NCBI GenBank assembly: GCA_903859075.1
Contig: CAIOLF010000038.1
Location: 1 to 13,049, forward strand
Length of the DNA stretch: 13,049 nucleotides
Source: Candidatus Buchananbacteria bacterium
Lineage (GTDB): Bacteria > Patescibacteriota > Patescibacteriia > 2-01-FULL-39-33
Direction: 5' to 3'
The notes beneath the pieces are model-generated. The model had not been told where the DNA came from. It worked only from the letters and a program-made list of their open reading frames with translations, and did not search any database. The stretch's first letter is position 1; each line of letters begins with the position of its first letter. Shown here piece by piece: positions 6,701 through 12,856 of the stretch. The position numbers and the translations under genes are program-made.

Positions 6701-7174
6701 TCAGCTCGGCAACCCGCTGGTTGCCAATACCTTGTCTTTGTACCGTTTTTCGGCGGTGACATCAATGGCTTCGGGGGCGATGGTCGTGACGTCGAATTGC
6801 CGCGCTTGCTTCTCGCTGGCAAACTCCACTTCCAGAATGATGAGCCCGGCCAAGCGGCCGAGATAAACATCAATTTCCAGAGAGAGCTGGCCATAGGGGA
6901 GGGAGTAACGGATCTTTTCCAGGACGCGGTTCTGGCAGTTTTCCCACAGCAGGTCGAAAGTCCATTGTGGGATTTCCCTTTCCCACTCCTCACGAGAAAT
7001 CGTGCCATCGCTTTTGACGGTGAGGTAGTACTTGCCGCCTTTGTCGCGCACCCGGAGCTCGCCTGTTTCGGTGCAGACATAGCCCTGGCGTATCTGGACG
7101 TGGGCGAGTTTGGCGTCCGCGGTGCTGGTGATCTGCGGCAGAGCCGGCAGTAGCCATTTCCGTTCGATTTCCAT
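6701..7174 (-). CDS. CYTH-domain protein (triphosphate tunnel metalloenzyme)
   Basis: CYTH enzymes bind a triphosphate group inside a beta-barrel with a divalent metal. Members include tripolyphosphatases, thiamine triphosphatases and class IV adenylate cyclases. The 157 residues cover one complete domain: the signature E2-x-E4-x-K6 (MEIERKWLL), QGY at 30-32, basic residues R41, R43, K54, K87 and R89, and acidic metal-site residues E100, D102, E115 and E117, ending RYKDKVLA. The short length resembles the small bacterial tripolyphosphatase-type members, so inorganic tripolyphosphate hydrolysis is a reasonable guess. The ATG at 7174 is chosen because the signature starts there and an AAAGGAGGAGG sits 6 nt upstream, overlapping the stop of the previous gene. 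It is the second gene of a two-gene minus-strand operon. Confidence 0.88.
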   Translation of the reverse strand: MEIERKWLLPALPQITSTADAKLAHVQIRQGYVCTETGELRVRDKGGKYYLTVKSDGTISREEWEREIPQWTFDLLWENCQNRVLEKIRYSLPYGQLSLEIDVYLGRLAGLIILEVEFASEKQARQFDVTTIAPEAIDVTAEKRYKDKVLATSGLPS

Positions 7175-7188
7175 GACATCCTCCTCCT

Positions 7189-7380
7189 TTAATCGTCCCA
7201 GAAGCTCGGCAGTCCCTGGGATTCTTCTTCGCACTTCACACAGCGCTGGTGTTCAGGCACGCCATGCCGGCAGTGGAAGAAGTCGCCTAGCGGTTGGGAT
7301 TGCGGTTTTGGAAGCAAACGCGGCCTGGCAGCCGGCGGTACTTCCTGGATAGTGGCAGCGGTGGAAGATCTTGTATTCAT
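7189..7380 (-). CDS. Small putative zinc-binding protein, 63 residues
   Basis: I do not recognise a named family. The first 35 residues are Pro- and Ala-rich and probably unstructured. A compact Cys/His cluster follows: H36, C37 and H39, then H44, C47 and C50 (FHCRHG...EHQRCVKC), consistent with a single zinc site. The tail is acidic and ends SFWDD. The start at 7380 is chosen because GGGAGGAG lies about 8 nt upstream; an in-frame ATG at 7419 has no such site and falls on the -10 box of the proposed promoter. The stop lies 14 nt before the CYTH start and shares bases with its Shine-Dalgarno, so the two genes are surely cotranscribed and may be translationally coupled. The role is unknown. Confidence 0.7.
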   Translation of the reverse strand: MNTRSSTAATIQEVPPAARPRLLPKPQSQPLGDFFHCRHGVPEHQRCVKCEEESQGLPSFWDD

Positions 7381-7414
7381 GATGATACTCCTCCCATGTT
7401 TTATCTTTAAGTCA

Positions 7415-7443
7415 ATCATATCATCGCTGTTATCAGATGTCTA
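7415..7443 (-). promoter_or_regulatory. Promoter of the zinc protein-CYTH operon
   Basis: On the minus strand TAGACA (7443-7438) and TATGAT (7420-7415) are spaced by exactly 17 nt, each one or two bases from consensus. The leader to the ATG at 7380 would be about 28 nt. Confidence 0.7.
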
Positions 7444-7455
7444 TAATATTGACAT
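7437..7455. promoter_or_regulatory. Possible operator: ATGTC-N9-GACAT palindrome
   Basis: The perfect inverted half sites ATGTC (7437-7441) and GACAT (7451-7455) overlap the -35 box of the minus-strand operon promoter. The adjacent gene is a divergently transcribed TrmB-type regulator, which makes it a plausible binding site. This is inference. Confidence 0.45.
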
Positions 7456-7536
7456 TAATCATTACAAATAATGCTGCTTTGTCCACATATATTCTTTAAA
7501 ATTAAGTAATTATTGGCTAAATTTAGAAGCTATAAA

Positions 7537-7606
7537 ATGTTGACGGAAATATCGACATATGATAGGATATTAGTAGATTTCATTAGTTTTTTTATTGATG
7601 TCATCA
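7537..7606 (+). promoter_or_regulatory. Promoter of the TrmB-type regulator with possible operators
   Basis: TTGACG (7540-7545) and TAGGAT (7563-7568) are spaced by exactly 17 nt; transcription would start near 7575. The half sites TGTTGA (7539-7544) and TCGACA (7553-7558) form an inverted pair over the -35 box and spacer. A palindrome TGATGTCATCA (7596-7606) lies in the leader. These resemble the GACAT half sites over the divergent promoter, suggesting autoregulation. Confidence 0.6.
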
Positions 7607-7628
7607 AAAATTACTAATTACAAATAAT

Positions 7629-8369
7629 ATGCTCTTAGAACAATACCTCCAAAACATCGGCCTAGACGATAAAGAAGCCAAAATCTATATTGCTGGACTG
7701 CAACTCGGTCCGGCGACTGTCGTCGAACTGGCTAAAGCGTCGACAATCAAGCGCAGTACAGTTTATGAAATAATTGAGGATTTAAAGGAAAAATCTTTAG
7801 TTTCTGTTACTCAGCGTGGCAAGCGTAAAGTTTTTACCATGCAGGAGCCGGATAATCTGCTGTTATTTTTAAAGCAAAAAGAAAATGTTTTGAAACAAAT
7901 TCTGCCTGATTTGGAGGCGCTCAAAAACACTTCCGCCAAAAAGCCGGCGATAAGAATTTTTGAAGGTATCTCCGGCCTGCAGCAGATTTATGAAGATATG
8001 ATAAAAATACCAGGAGAATTGTTGGCGCTCGCCGCTCCCAAAGAAAAGATTTCCCCCAAAATCTTTGATTATTTGGTGCAGTCCTGGGAGCCGCGGCGCA
8101 TTGCCGGGGAAGTAAAGATGCGGCGCATCAATATCAATTATGACAACGATTGGCAATTAAATAACCGTAAAGTTGAGCGTTTGGAGGAATTAGAAGAAGT
8201 GTATTATTGGCCCCAACGCGGTTATCCTTTCACCGTCGGCATCTACATTTATCGCAAAAAAGTGGCCTTCGTTTCTTTCAGTGAAGGCGAATTAGTGGGT
8301 ATTATCATCCGCAGCCCGGAGATCAACGCGACGCTGAAAATGATGTTTGAAATGTTTTGGAACAGGTAA
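7629..8369 (+). CDS. TrmB-family transcriptional regulator
   Basis: The 246-residue length and layout fit TrmB-type regulators. A winged helix-turn-helix covers about residues 1-75 (LLEQYLQNIGLDDKEAKIYI, then ATVVELAKASTIKRSTVYEII as recognition region, and a wing VTQRGKRKVF). A short helix follows (80-100), then a C-terminal alpha/beta effector domain (about 105-246: IRIFEGISGLQQIYEDM ... FVSFSEGELVGIIIRSPEI). In archaea such proteins respond to sugars; in Patescibacteria they are common and mostly uncharacterised. It is divergent from the zinc protein-CYTH operon, with palindromes over both promoters, so that operon is the first candidate target. No Shine-Dalgarno precedes the ATG. No terminator is seen after it; the rny promoter begins 11 nt downstream of the stop. 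Confidence 0.88.
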   Translation: MLLEQYLQNIGLDDKEAKIYIAGLQLGPATVVELAKASTIKRSTVYEIIEDLKEKSLVSVTQRGKRKVFTMQEPDNLLLFLKQKENVLKQILPDLEALKNTSAKKPAIRIFEGISGLQQIYEDMIKIPGELLALAAPKEKISPKIFDYLVQSWEPRRIAGEVKMRRININYDNDWQLNNRKVERLEELEEVYYWPQRGYPFTVGIYIYRKKVAFVSFSEGELVGIIIRSPEINATLKMMFEMFWNR

Positions 8370-8379
8370 ATCGAGCTTT

Positions 8380-8408
8380 TTGACAAGATGATGCTTTTGT
8401 GGTAAGAT
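8380..8408 (+). promoter_or_regulatory. Strong promoter of rny
   Basis: A consensus TTGACA (8380-8385) and TAAGAT (8403-8408) are spaced by exactly 17 nt. It predicts an unusually long leader of about 210 nt before the rny ATG. A second TTGACA at 8484-8489 has only a weak -10 (TAAACC). Confidence 0.75.
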
Positions 8409-8564
8409 TGAAATACTTAAAAATTAATAACCAAGAGGAATCCCAGCTGATTGCGGCGGTCATTAGTTTTTCTGGACTTAATTTTGACAAAAAATAGCAA
8501 GTCTCATAAACCCCTTTCCATGAATATTTCTTGTTCAAATTTAGAGGAAAAATTAATCTCAATT

Positions 8565-8624
8565 CTTAAAATGATCTTTTAAGGATTTTTTGCCGTGCGG
8601 GATTTTCCTTTTGCTGAAGGAAAA
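8565..8624 (+). promoter_or_regulatory. Hairpins in the rny leader, one covering the ribosome site
   Basis: CTTAAAA-TGATC-TTTTAAG (8565-8583) is followed by a run of six T (8586-8591), like a weak attenuator. TTTTCCTT (8603-8610) pairs exactly with AAGGAAAA (8617-8624), which contains the Shine-Dalgarno AAGGA just before the ATG at 8627. The leader could therefore limit rny translation. The structure is seen; the regulatory role is inferred. Confidence 0.5.
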
Positions 8625-8626
8625 AT

Positions 8627-10156
8627 ATGTACAACTTAATCATTACTGGAGTGGCCGCGGTGGTCTGTCTTGTTATTGGCGTTGTCGTCGGTTATTTGCT
8701 GCGTAAGCAGTGGGCGCAAAACCAGAAAGACAGCGTTGAGGCCAAGATTGAGAAAATGCTCGCGGAATCTCGAGCCAAGCAAAAAGAGATTTTATTGCAG
8801 GCGCAGGAACGGGCGCTCAAGGTGCTTGATGATGCCAAGGGTGAAGCCCGGCAGATGCGCCAGGAGACCGAGAATGCCAAACGCCGTTTGGAAAAAAGAG
8901 AGTCGCTGTTTGATCAGAAGCTTTTGGAGATTGAAACTCAAAAGCAGGATCTTTCGGAGAAGGCGGATAAGATCAATAAGATCAAAGAAGACATCACCAA
9001 GATTAAAGAAGACCAATTGGCCAAGCTGGAAAAAATTGCCGGTTTGACCAAAGATGAGGCGGAAAAAATCCTGATGGAAAATACTGAGCGGATGGTGGCG
9101 GATAATCTCGCTCATCGCATTAAAAAATTAGAAGAGGATGCCTCCGATGAATTGGAGAAAAAAGCCAAGGGGATGCTTTCCACTGTCATCGAGCGTTGCG
9201 CTTCATCGCACGCGCAGGAATCGACTTCCTCGGTGATTGATATTCCCAATGATGAAATGAAGGGCCGCATCATCGGCCGCGAGGGACGCAACATTAAGAC
9301 CATCGAGCAACTGACCGGCGTGGAAATTATCATTGACGATACACCGCAGGCGATTACCTTGTCGGCTTTTTCTCCCATCCGTCGCCAAGTCGCTAAAAAA
9401 GCGATTGAAAAATTAATTTTTGATGGCCGCATTCATCCGGCTCGCATCGAAGAGACGATTAAAGAGGCCAAACAAGAGATCGCTTTGGAAATTAAAAAGG
9501 CCGGGGAAACCACCGTTTATGATTTGGGTATTGCCGGATTGGATCCCAAGTTGGTCCAAATACTGGGACGTTTGAAATATCGTACTAGTTACGGCCAGAA
9601 TATTTTGAATCATTCCACGGAAGTGGCGCTGCTGTCAGCGATGCTCGCGGAAGAGCTCGGCGCTGATGTGGCTATTGCCAAAAAAGCCGGCTTATTGCAC
9701 GATATCGGTAAGGCCGTCGATCAGGAAGTGCAAGGAACGCATCCGGAAATCGGCCGCGATATTCTCAAAAAATTCGGCATCAGTGAAGAAATAATCAAAG
9801 CCGTTTATCAGCATCATGAGGATAAGCCGGATACTCTGGAAGGCGTTATCGTTAAAGTTGCCGATGCCATCAGCGGCGCGCGTCCTGGAGCGAGAAAAGA
9901 TTCTTATGAAAATTATCTCCAGCGTTTGGAGGAACTGGAAGGCGTCGCGACTGGTTTTGCCGGAGTGGAGAAGGCCTATGCCATTCAAGCCGGACGCGAA
10001 GTGCGTGTTTTTGTCACGCCGGAACAGATTGATGATCTCGGCGCCATTAAACTAGCCAAAGATATCGCCGAGCGGATTGAATCCGAACTCAAATATCCGG
10101 GCGAGATCAAAGTTAATGTCATCAGGGAAACGAGGGTGGTGGAATACGCGAGATAA
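8627..10156 (+). CDS. rny: Ribonuclease Y
   Basis: RNase Y is the membrane-anchored endoribonuclease that starts mRNA decay in many bacteria lacking RNase E. The 509-residue protein has all parts in order: a membrane helix (about 3-25), a long charged coiled coil (about 30-185), a KH RNA-binding domain with GRIIGREGRN (213-222) and the HD hydrolase domain with the catalytic pair H358-D359 in LLHDIGK. A second conserved HH is near 396-397 and the C-terminus ends VNVIRETRVVEYAR. Length and motifs match Firmicutes RNase Y closely. The start is supported by AAGGA upstream and by the membrane helix beginning at residue 3. ymdB follows, the order also known in Bacillus, pointing to a conserved RNA-turnover pair. 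Confidence 0.97.
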   Translation: MYNLIITGVAAVVCLVIGVVVGYLLRKQWAQNQKDSVEAKIEKMLAESRAKQKEILLQAQERALKVLDDAKGEARQMRQETENAKRRLEKRESLFDQKLLEIETQKQDLSEKADKINKIKEDITKIKEDQLAKLEKIAGLTKDEAEKILMENTERMVADNLAHRIKKLEEDASDELEKKAKGMLSTVIERCASSHAQESTSSVIDIPNDEMKGRIIGREGRNIKTIEQLTGVEIIIDDTPQAITLSAFSPIRRQVAKKAIEKLIFDGRIHPARIEETIKEAKQEIALEIKKAGETTVYDLGIAGLDPKLVQILGRLKYRTSYGQNILNHSTEVALLSAMLAEELGADVAIAKKAGLLHDIGKAVDQEVQGTHPEIGRDILKKFGISEEIIKAVYQHHEDKPDTLEGVIVKVADAISGARPGARKDSYENYLQRLEELEGVATGFAGVEKAYAIQAGREVRVFVTPEQIDDLGAIKLAKDIAERIESELKYPGEIKVNVIRETRVVEYAR

Positions 10157-10188
10157 TTAGCTTTTAGCTTATAGCTGTTAGCTTTTAG
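10157..10188. repeat. Short direct repeats between rny and ymdB
   Basis: TTAGCTTTTAG occurs at 10157-10167 and 10178-10188, with related TAGCT units between. The rest of the gap to 10248 is T-rich, with a repeated TTTTTGTATCT. No terminator or clear promoter is seen, so ymdB may be cotranscribed with rny. Confidence 0.5.
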
Positions 10189-10248
10189 TAAATACAAATT
10201 GATTAAATTTTTGTATCTCGTATTTTGTTTTTTGTATCTTTATTTTTT

Positions 10249-11046
10249 ATGATTAAGATAATCTTTATCTCCGACATTGTCGGCAAAATAGGACGCAAGG
10301 CCGTGGCCCAGCATTTGCCGACGCTTAAGCGCCATTATCATCCTGATTTGATAATCGCTAACGCGGAAAATCTGGCCCATGGCATCGGCTTCACTGGAAA
10401 AACTTTGCAGGAAATGTCGGATGCCGGCGTGGATTTTTTTACTTCCGGCAACCATGCTTGGAAAAAAAACGGTGCTGATGAGGTGCTTAGCGATCCCAAC
10501 CCCATTATTATTCGTCCGGCAAACTATTCCACGCGAAAATCCGGTATTGGTTACCGTGAATTAAAAATTGGCCAAATTTCCCTATTTGTGGTAAACTTAT
10601 TAGGAGAGGTATTCATAGAGGAAAAGGTTGCCAGCCCTTTTAGAACCATGGAAAATATATTGAAAATTAGCCAAAAGAATCTTGTTTTTGTTGATTTTCA
10701 TGCCGAGGCAACCTCAGAAAAAGCGGCTTTTGCCAAATATTTTGACGGTAAAATTACCGCGGTTATCGGCACCCACACCCATGTGCAGACAGCTGATGAG
10801 AAGATCCTGGAAAAAGGTACCGGCTATATTACCGATGCCGGCATGGTAGGATATTATGATTCTATTATCGGAGCTAATAAAGAGCAGATCTATAATCTCT
10901 TTTTGGGTCGAGGTAAAAGCTCAAAAAAGCACGATTTGCCGGATCATGGTCTTTGTCAGTTCAATGCTGTATACTTGGAGATAGATGAGAAGGATAACGC
11001 GACCAGGAAGATCGAGAGGATAAACAAAGTCATTAAAGTCAAATAA
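10249..11046 (+). CDS. ymdB: YmdB-family metallophosphoesterase
   Basis: YmdB proteins are dinuclear metal phosphodiesterases. The Bacillus enzyme hydrolyses 2',3'-cyclic nucleotides and affects biofilm and sporulation decisions. The 265-residue length is standard. Ligand motifs are all present: D9 in FISDIVG, E40-N41 in NAENLAHGIG, N68-H69 in SGNHAWKK, H151 in VDFHAEATSEK, and H176 and H178 in GTHTHVQTADE. The conserved GTGYITDAGMVG and SIIG stretches follow. The ATG at 10249 is chosen because the family normally begins a few residues before the first metal ligand; a TTG 24 nt upstream would add eight hydrophobic residues with no support. There is no Shine-Dalgarno. Its place after rny matches a known conserved neighbourhood and suggests a shared role in RNA metabolism. 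Confidence 0.93.
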   Translation: MIKIIFISDIVGKIGRKAVAQHLPTLKRHYHPDLIIANAENLAHGIGFTGKTLQEMSDAGVDFFTSGNHAWKKNGADEVLSDPNPIIIRPANYSTRKSGIGYRELKIGQISLFVVNLLGEVFIEEKVASPFRTMENILKISQKNLVFVDFHAEATSEKAAFAKYFDGKITAVIGTHTHVQTADEKILEKGTGYITDAGMVGYYDSIIGANKEQIYNLFLGRGKSSKKHDLPDHGLCQFNAVYLEIDEKDNATRKIERINKVIKVK

Positions 11047-11064
11047 ACGGTCAAATTAATATAA

Positions 11065-11090
11065 CCCTCTAATGAATAAAATTAGAAGGA
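11065..11090 (+). promoter_or_regulatory. Hairpin over the HU ribosome-binding site
   Basis: CCCTCTAAT (11065-11073) pairs with ATTAGAAGG (11081-11089) with one mismatch around a 7-nt loop. AGAAGGA (11084-11090) is the only Shine-Dalgarno-like site, 10-11 nt before the ATG at 11101, so the stem would mask it. Confidence 0.4.
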
Positions 11091-11100
11091 ATAAAATTAT

Positions 11101-11442
11101 ATGAACAAAGCCGAATTAGCCCAAAAGATCGCCGACAAAGTCGGGATTACCAAGGCGCAAGCCGAAGAGGCCATGAATACTTTTACTGACATCGCCGTTG
11201 ACACGATGAAGGCTGGTGGTGAAGTAGTCCTCACCGGTTTTGGCACTTTTTCCGCCAGAGCCAGGAAAGGCCGCGAAGGTATTAATCCTCGAGATCCGGC
11301 TCAGAAGATCACTATTCCCACGGTAGTGGTTGCTAAGTTCAAAGCTGGTAAGAACCTCAAAGACGCCTTAAAGGGCAAAGAGGAAAAAAAGGAGCAATCC
11401 AAGCCGGCGGAGAGCGCTCAAGTCACTGAGTCCGCGAGTTAA
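11101..11442 (+). CDS. HU-family nucleoid DNA-binding protein
   Basis: HU/IHF proteins bind and bend DNA as dimers and compact the nucleoid. Residues 1-90 are a complete HU fold: N-terminal helices MNKAELAQKIADKVGITKAQAEEAMNTF, the GFGTFSARARKGREGINPRDP region (about 46-66) including the beta-arm with the intercalating Pro neighbourhood, and FKAGKNLKDALKG at the end. A tail of about 22 residues, rich in Lys, Glu and Ser and probably disordered, is added after the canonical C-terminus; such tails occur in some HU proteins. Its own terminator follows. Homodimeric HU rather than IHF is likely, since only one gene is visible, but the window cannot settle this. Confidence 0.94.
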   Translation: MNKAELAQKIADKVGITKAQAEEAMNTFTDIAVDTMKAGGEVVLTGFGTFSARARKGREGINPRDPAQKITIPTVVVAKFKAGKNLKDALKGKEEKKEQSKPAESAQVTESAS

Positions 11443-11478
11443 GATTAAAGTTAAAATCTATCATAAGACGCAATCATG

Positions 11479-11503
11479 GACGCCTGTCTTAAGGCGTCTT
11501 TTT
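11479..11503 (+). terminator. Terminator after the HU gene
   Basis: GACGCC-TGTCTTAA-GGCGTC followed by TTTTT, 36 nt after the HU stop. Confidence 0.9.
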
Positions 11504-11531
11504 GCTTGATTAAAATTGTTTATGTAGAATT

Positions 11532-11560
11532 AAAAGTCCCGCAAAAGCGGGATTTTTATT
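11532..11560. terminator. Bidirectional terminator between HU and tRNA-Lys
   Basis: AAAAGTCCCGC-AAAA-GCGGGATTTTT (one wobble) has T-rich sequence on both strands. It sits 6 nt beyond the 3' end of the minus-strand tRNA-Lys and would terminate it, while backing up the HU terminator on the plus strand. Confidence 0.88.
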
Positions 11561-11565
11561 TTTAG

Positions 11566-11638
11566 TGGGTCGTGCAGGATTTGAACCTGCGACCGTTTGC
11601 TTAAGAGGCAACTGCTCTACCAACTGAGCTAACGACCC
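11566..11638 (-). tRNA. tRNA-Lys (anticodon CTT)
   Basis: The minus strand gives a 73-nt cloverleaf. The acceptor is GGGTCGT/ACGACCC, with D-arm GCTC-AGTTGGTA-GAGC. The anticodon stem GTTGC/GCAAA has a mismatched outer pair and closes the loop CTCTTAA (anticodon CTT, reading AAG). The T-arm is GCAGG-TTCAAAT-CCTGC. The discriminator is A and CCA is not encoded. No good promoter is visible upstream on the minus strand, because the sequence there is the left inverted repeat of the adjacent element. Confidence 0.94.
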
Positions 11639-11649
11639 GGATTATTTTA

Positions 11650-11747
11650 GTGCTGTATTTTAAAGATAGCTCGAACGCATTTTGGCTGTCCGCCACAGGC
11701 GGACGCAGATTTTCTTCCCGACGAAATCCAATCCTGATTCTGATTTA
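11650..11747 (+). repeat. Left 98-nt inverted repeat
   Basis: The arm pairs with 12857-12954, with mismatches near 11714 and 11736 only. It contains an internal hairpin GTCCGCC-ACA-GGCGGAC (11688-11704). Confidence 0.95.
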
Positions 11748-11767
11748 CGGCAATTTCCAGTTTTTCA

Positions 11768-11830
11768 ATGAGTTAATCATAACTCATTTCAGTAAATTTT
11801 TCAAGAGTTGATTATTTGAAAAATTTACTG
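11768..11830. repeat. Two perfect hairpins inside the left part of the element
   Basis: ATGAGTTA-ATCA-TAACTCAT (11768-11787) is a perfect 8-bp stem. CAGTAAATTTTTCAA (11790-11804) pairs exactly with 11816-11830 around an 11-nt loop, a perfect 15-bp stem. Neither has a proper terminator layout, and the region between the repeat arm and the gene otherwise holds no coding sequence. Confidence 0.75.
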
Positions 11831-11868
11831 GGTTTGGCGGCAAATTCTTTAGATCTTTGAAAATTAAT

Positions 11869-11907
11869 GAAAAAGAAAAGCCCCACACGATATTTGTATG
11901 GGACTTT
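11869..11907 (-). terminator. Terminator of the ParA-like gene
   Basis: On the minus strand GTCCCATAC (11904-11896) pairs with GTGTGGGGC (11888-11880), using two wobbles, and is followed by TTTTCTTTTTC. It lies about 30 nt downstream of the stop codon. Confidence 0.75.
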
Positions 11908-11936
11908 CCCATAACTCGTGCGAGGCAGATGTTCGA

Positions 11937-12626
11937 CTAATCTAGGGGAGGCAATCCCAATTGAGTACCCAAAGAACTGCAAAGATTCGGCAAGTGGCGT
12001 CCCTCATTACCGTCGACAATAATGGTGACGCGTTCGGGATTTCTCGTACGCAACGACTGGAGAATAAACTCCATTCCCGCTGATTCATCCTTGTCATTGG
12101 ATGACACCCACACCGAGAGGTCAGCCATTCTTTGTACAACTGCAATCCCAAGGTCGGAAATCATTGGGGGTAGATCAACCAATACATAGTCTGGCTGAAA
12201 CTTTGCCTCGGTCTGATCTCCTATATAGAGCAACACCCCGACACCCATGATCGGTGGCTTTTCTGGAAAAAGTTGCCGGAAATCAAGTGCCAACAGTTTT
12301 GATGTGTAATCTTCACTTGGGGCATCACCCGCCGGCAAAAGAAACAAATTCGCGTCTGATGTCGACCTGACATACGTTTCTAATTCGTCTGACGTTCGTC
12401 CGACATCTTGAAAATACAATAGATAGTCCAACAAACCATGCCCAAATCCCTTGACCCCGCCGAACGCTCTGTGTGTCTTGAGATGTAATGTGGGGGATGG
12501 CAAATTGCAATCCATCAAAAACACCTTCTTGCCAAGGTGCACCAAATATTGGGCGACCCCGATGAGTAATTCTGCCGTATTCTGAGTTGAGCTGTGACCA
12601 TATGTGCAGAAAGCTATTGTCTTCAT
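11937..12626 (-). CDS. MinD/ParA-like protein with degenerate P-loop
   Basis: The 229-residue protein aligns in outline with MinD/ParA-type ATPases, especially the bacterial subgroup that reads YKGGVGRT...DFDLEAPGLH...LLPAG...VLIDSRTGVSD. Here the corresponding parts are YGHSSTQNT (9-17), VFLMDCNLPSPTLH (35-48), GLLDYLL (64-70), FLLPAG (95-100), YVLVDLPPMISDLG (147-160) with Walker B Asp at 151, and SSNDKDESAGMEF (175-187). The signature lysines of the deviant Walker A motif are missing, so ATP hydrolysis is doubtful. The start at 12626 is chosen for its GAGAGAGGAGAAAG ribosome site and because the first strand MKTIAFCTYG begins there; an in-frame ATG at 12749 precedes the promoter -10 box. 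It is short compared with related proteins and has no partner ParB-like gene here. It is the only gene within the inverted-repeat element. Family call moderately sure; function unknown. Confidence 0.75.
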   Translation of the reverse strand: MKTIAFCTYGHSSTQNTAELLIGVAQYLVHLGKKVFLMDCNLPSPTLHLKTHRAFGGVKGFGHGLLDYLLYFQDVGRTSDELETYVRSTSDANLFLLPAGDAPSEDYTSKLLALDFRQLFPEKPPIMGVGVLLYIGDQTEAKFQPDYVLVDLPPMISDLGIAVVQRMADLSVWVSSNDKDESAGMEFILQSLRTRNPERVTIIVDGNEGRHLPNLCSSLGTQLGLPPLD

Positions 12627-12668
12627 GACTTTCTCCTCTCTCTGGTTGTTATTATCAAAGACCACGCT

Positions 12669-12689
12669 TTGTTTGAAACAGTCAAACAA
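12669..12689 (-). promoter_or_regulatory. Hairpin in the ParA-like gene leader
   Basis: TTGTTTGA-AACAG-TCAAACAA is a perfect 8-bp stem with a 5-nt loop, between the promoter and the ribosome-binding site of the ParA-like gene. It could be an operator or an mRNA structure. Confidence 0.45.
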
Positions 12690-12709
12690 AAATCCTTTCT
12701 GGATAGCTA

Positions 12710-12739
12710 ATATTATCATAAACAACCCAATTATGTCAA
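12710..12739 (-). promoter_or_regulatory. Promoter of the ParA-like gene
   Basis: On the minus strand a consensus TTGACA (12739-12734) is followed after 18 nt by TAATAT (12715-12710). It lies inside the element, so the gene carries its own promoter whatever its orientation. The leader is about 80 nt. Confidence 0.6.
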
Positions 12740-12856
12740 TAGTACTCAAAAAAAACAGAAATCATGATAATTTCTGCAGTCAAATAAACATAAAAATTTT
12801 CTTTTACCAAAATGCGGTTCGACCCGATATTTTTTCCGGTTCTTTGGCGGTTTTTT

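Noticed and set aside
6608..7153. 181-codon plus-strand frame opposite the CYTH gene
   Set aside because: It is antisense to a well-supported CYTH coding region and starts among terminators; a shadow frame.
7175..7234. Upstream start giving 20 extra residues to the CYTH protein
   Set aside because: The CYTH signature begins at residue 2 from the ATG at 7174, which has a strong Shine-Dalgarno; the extension overlaps the zinc-protein gene.
12627..12749. Upstream start giving 41 extra residues, including a hydrophobic stretch, to the ParA-like protein
   Set aside because: It would begin upstream of the -35/-10 pair and crosses the leader hairpin; the ATG at 12626 has a good ribosome site and begins the expected first strand.
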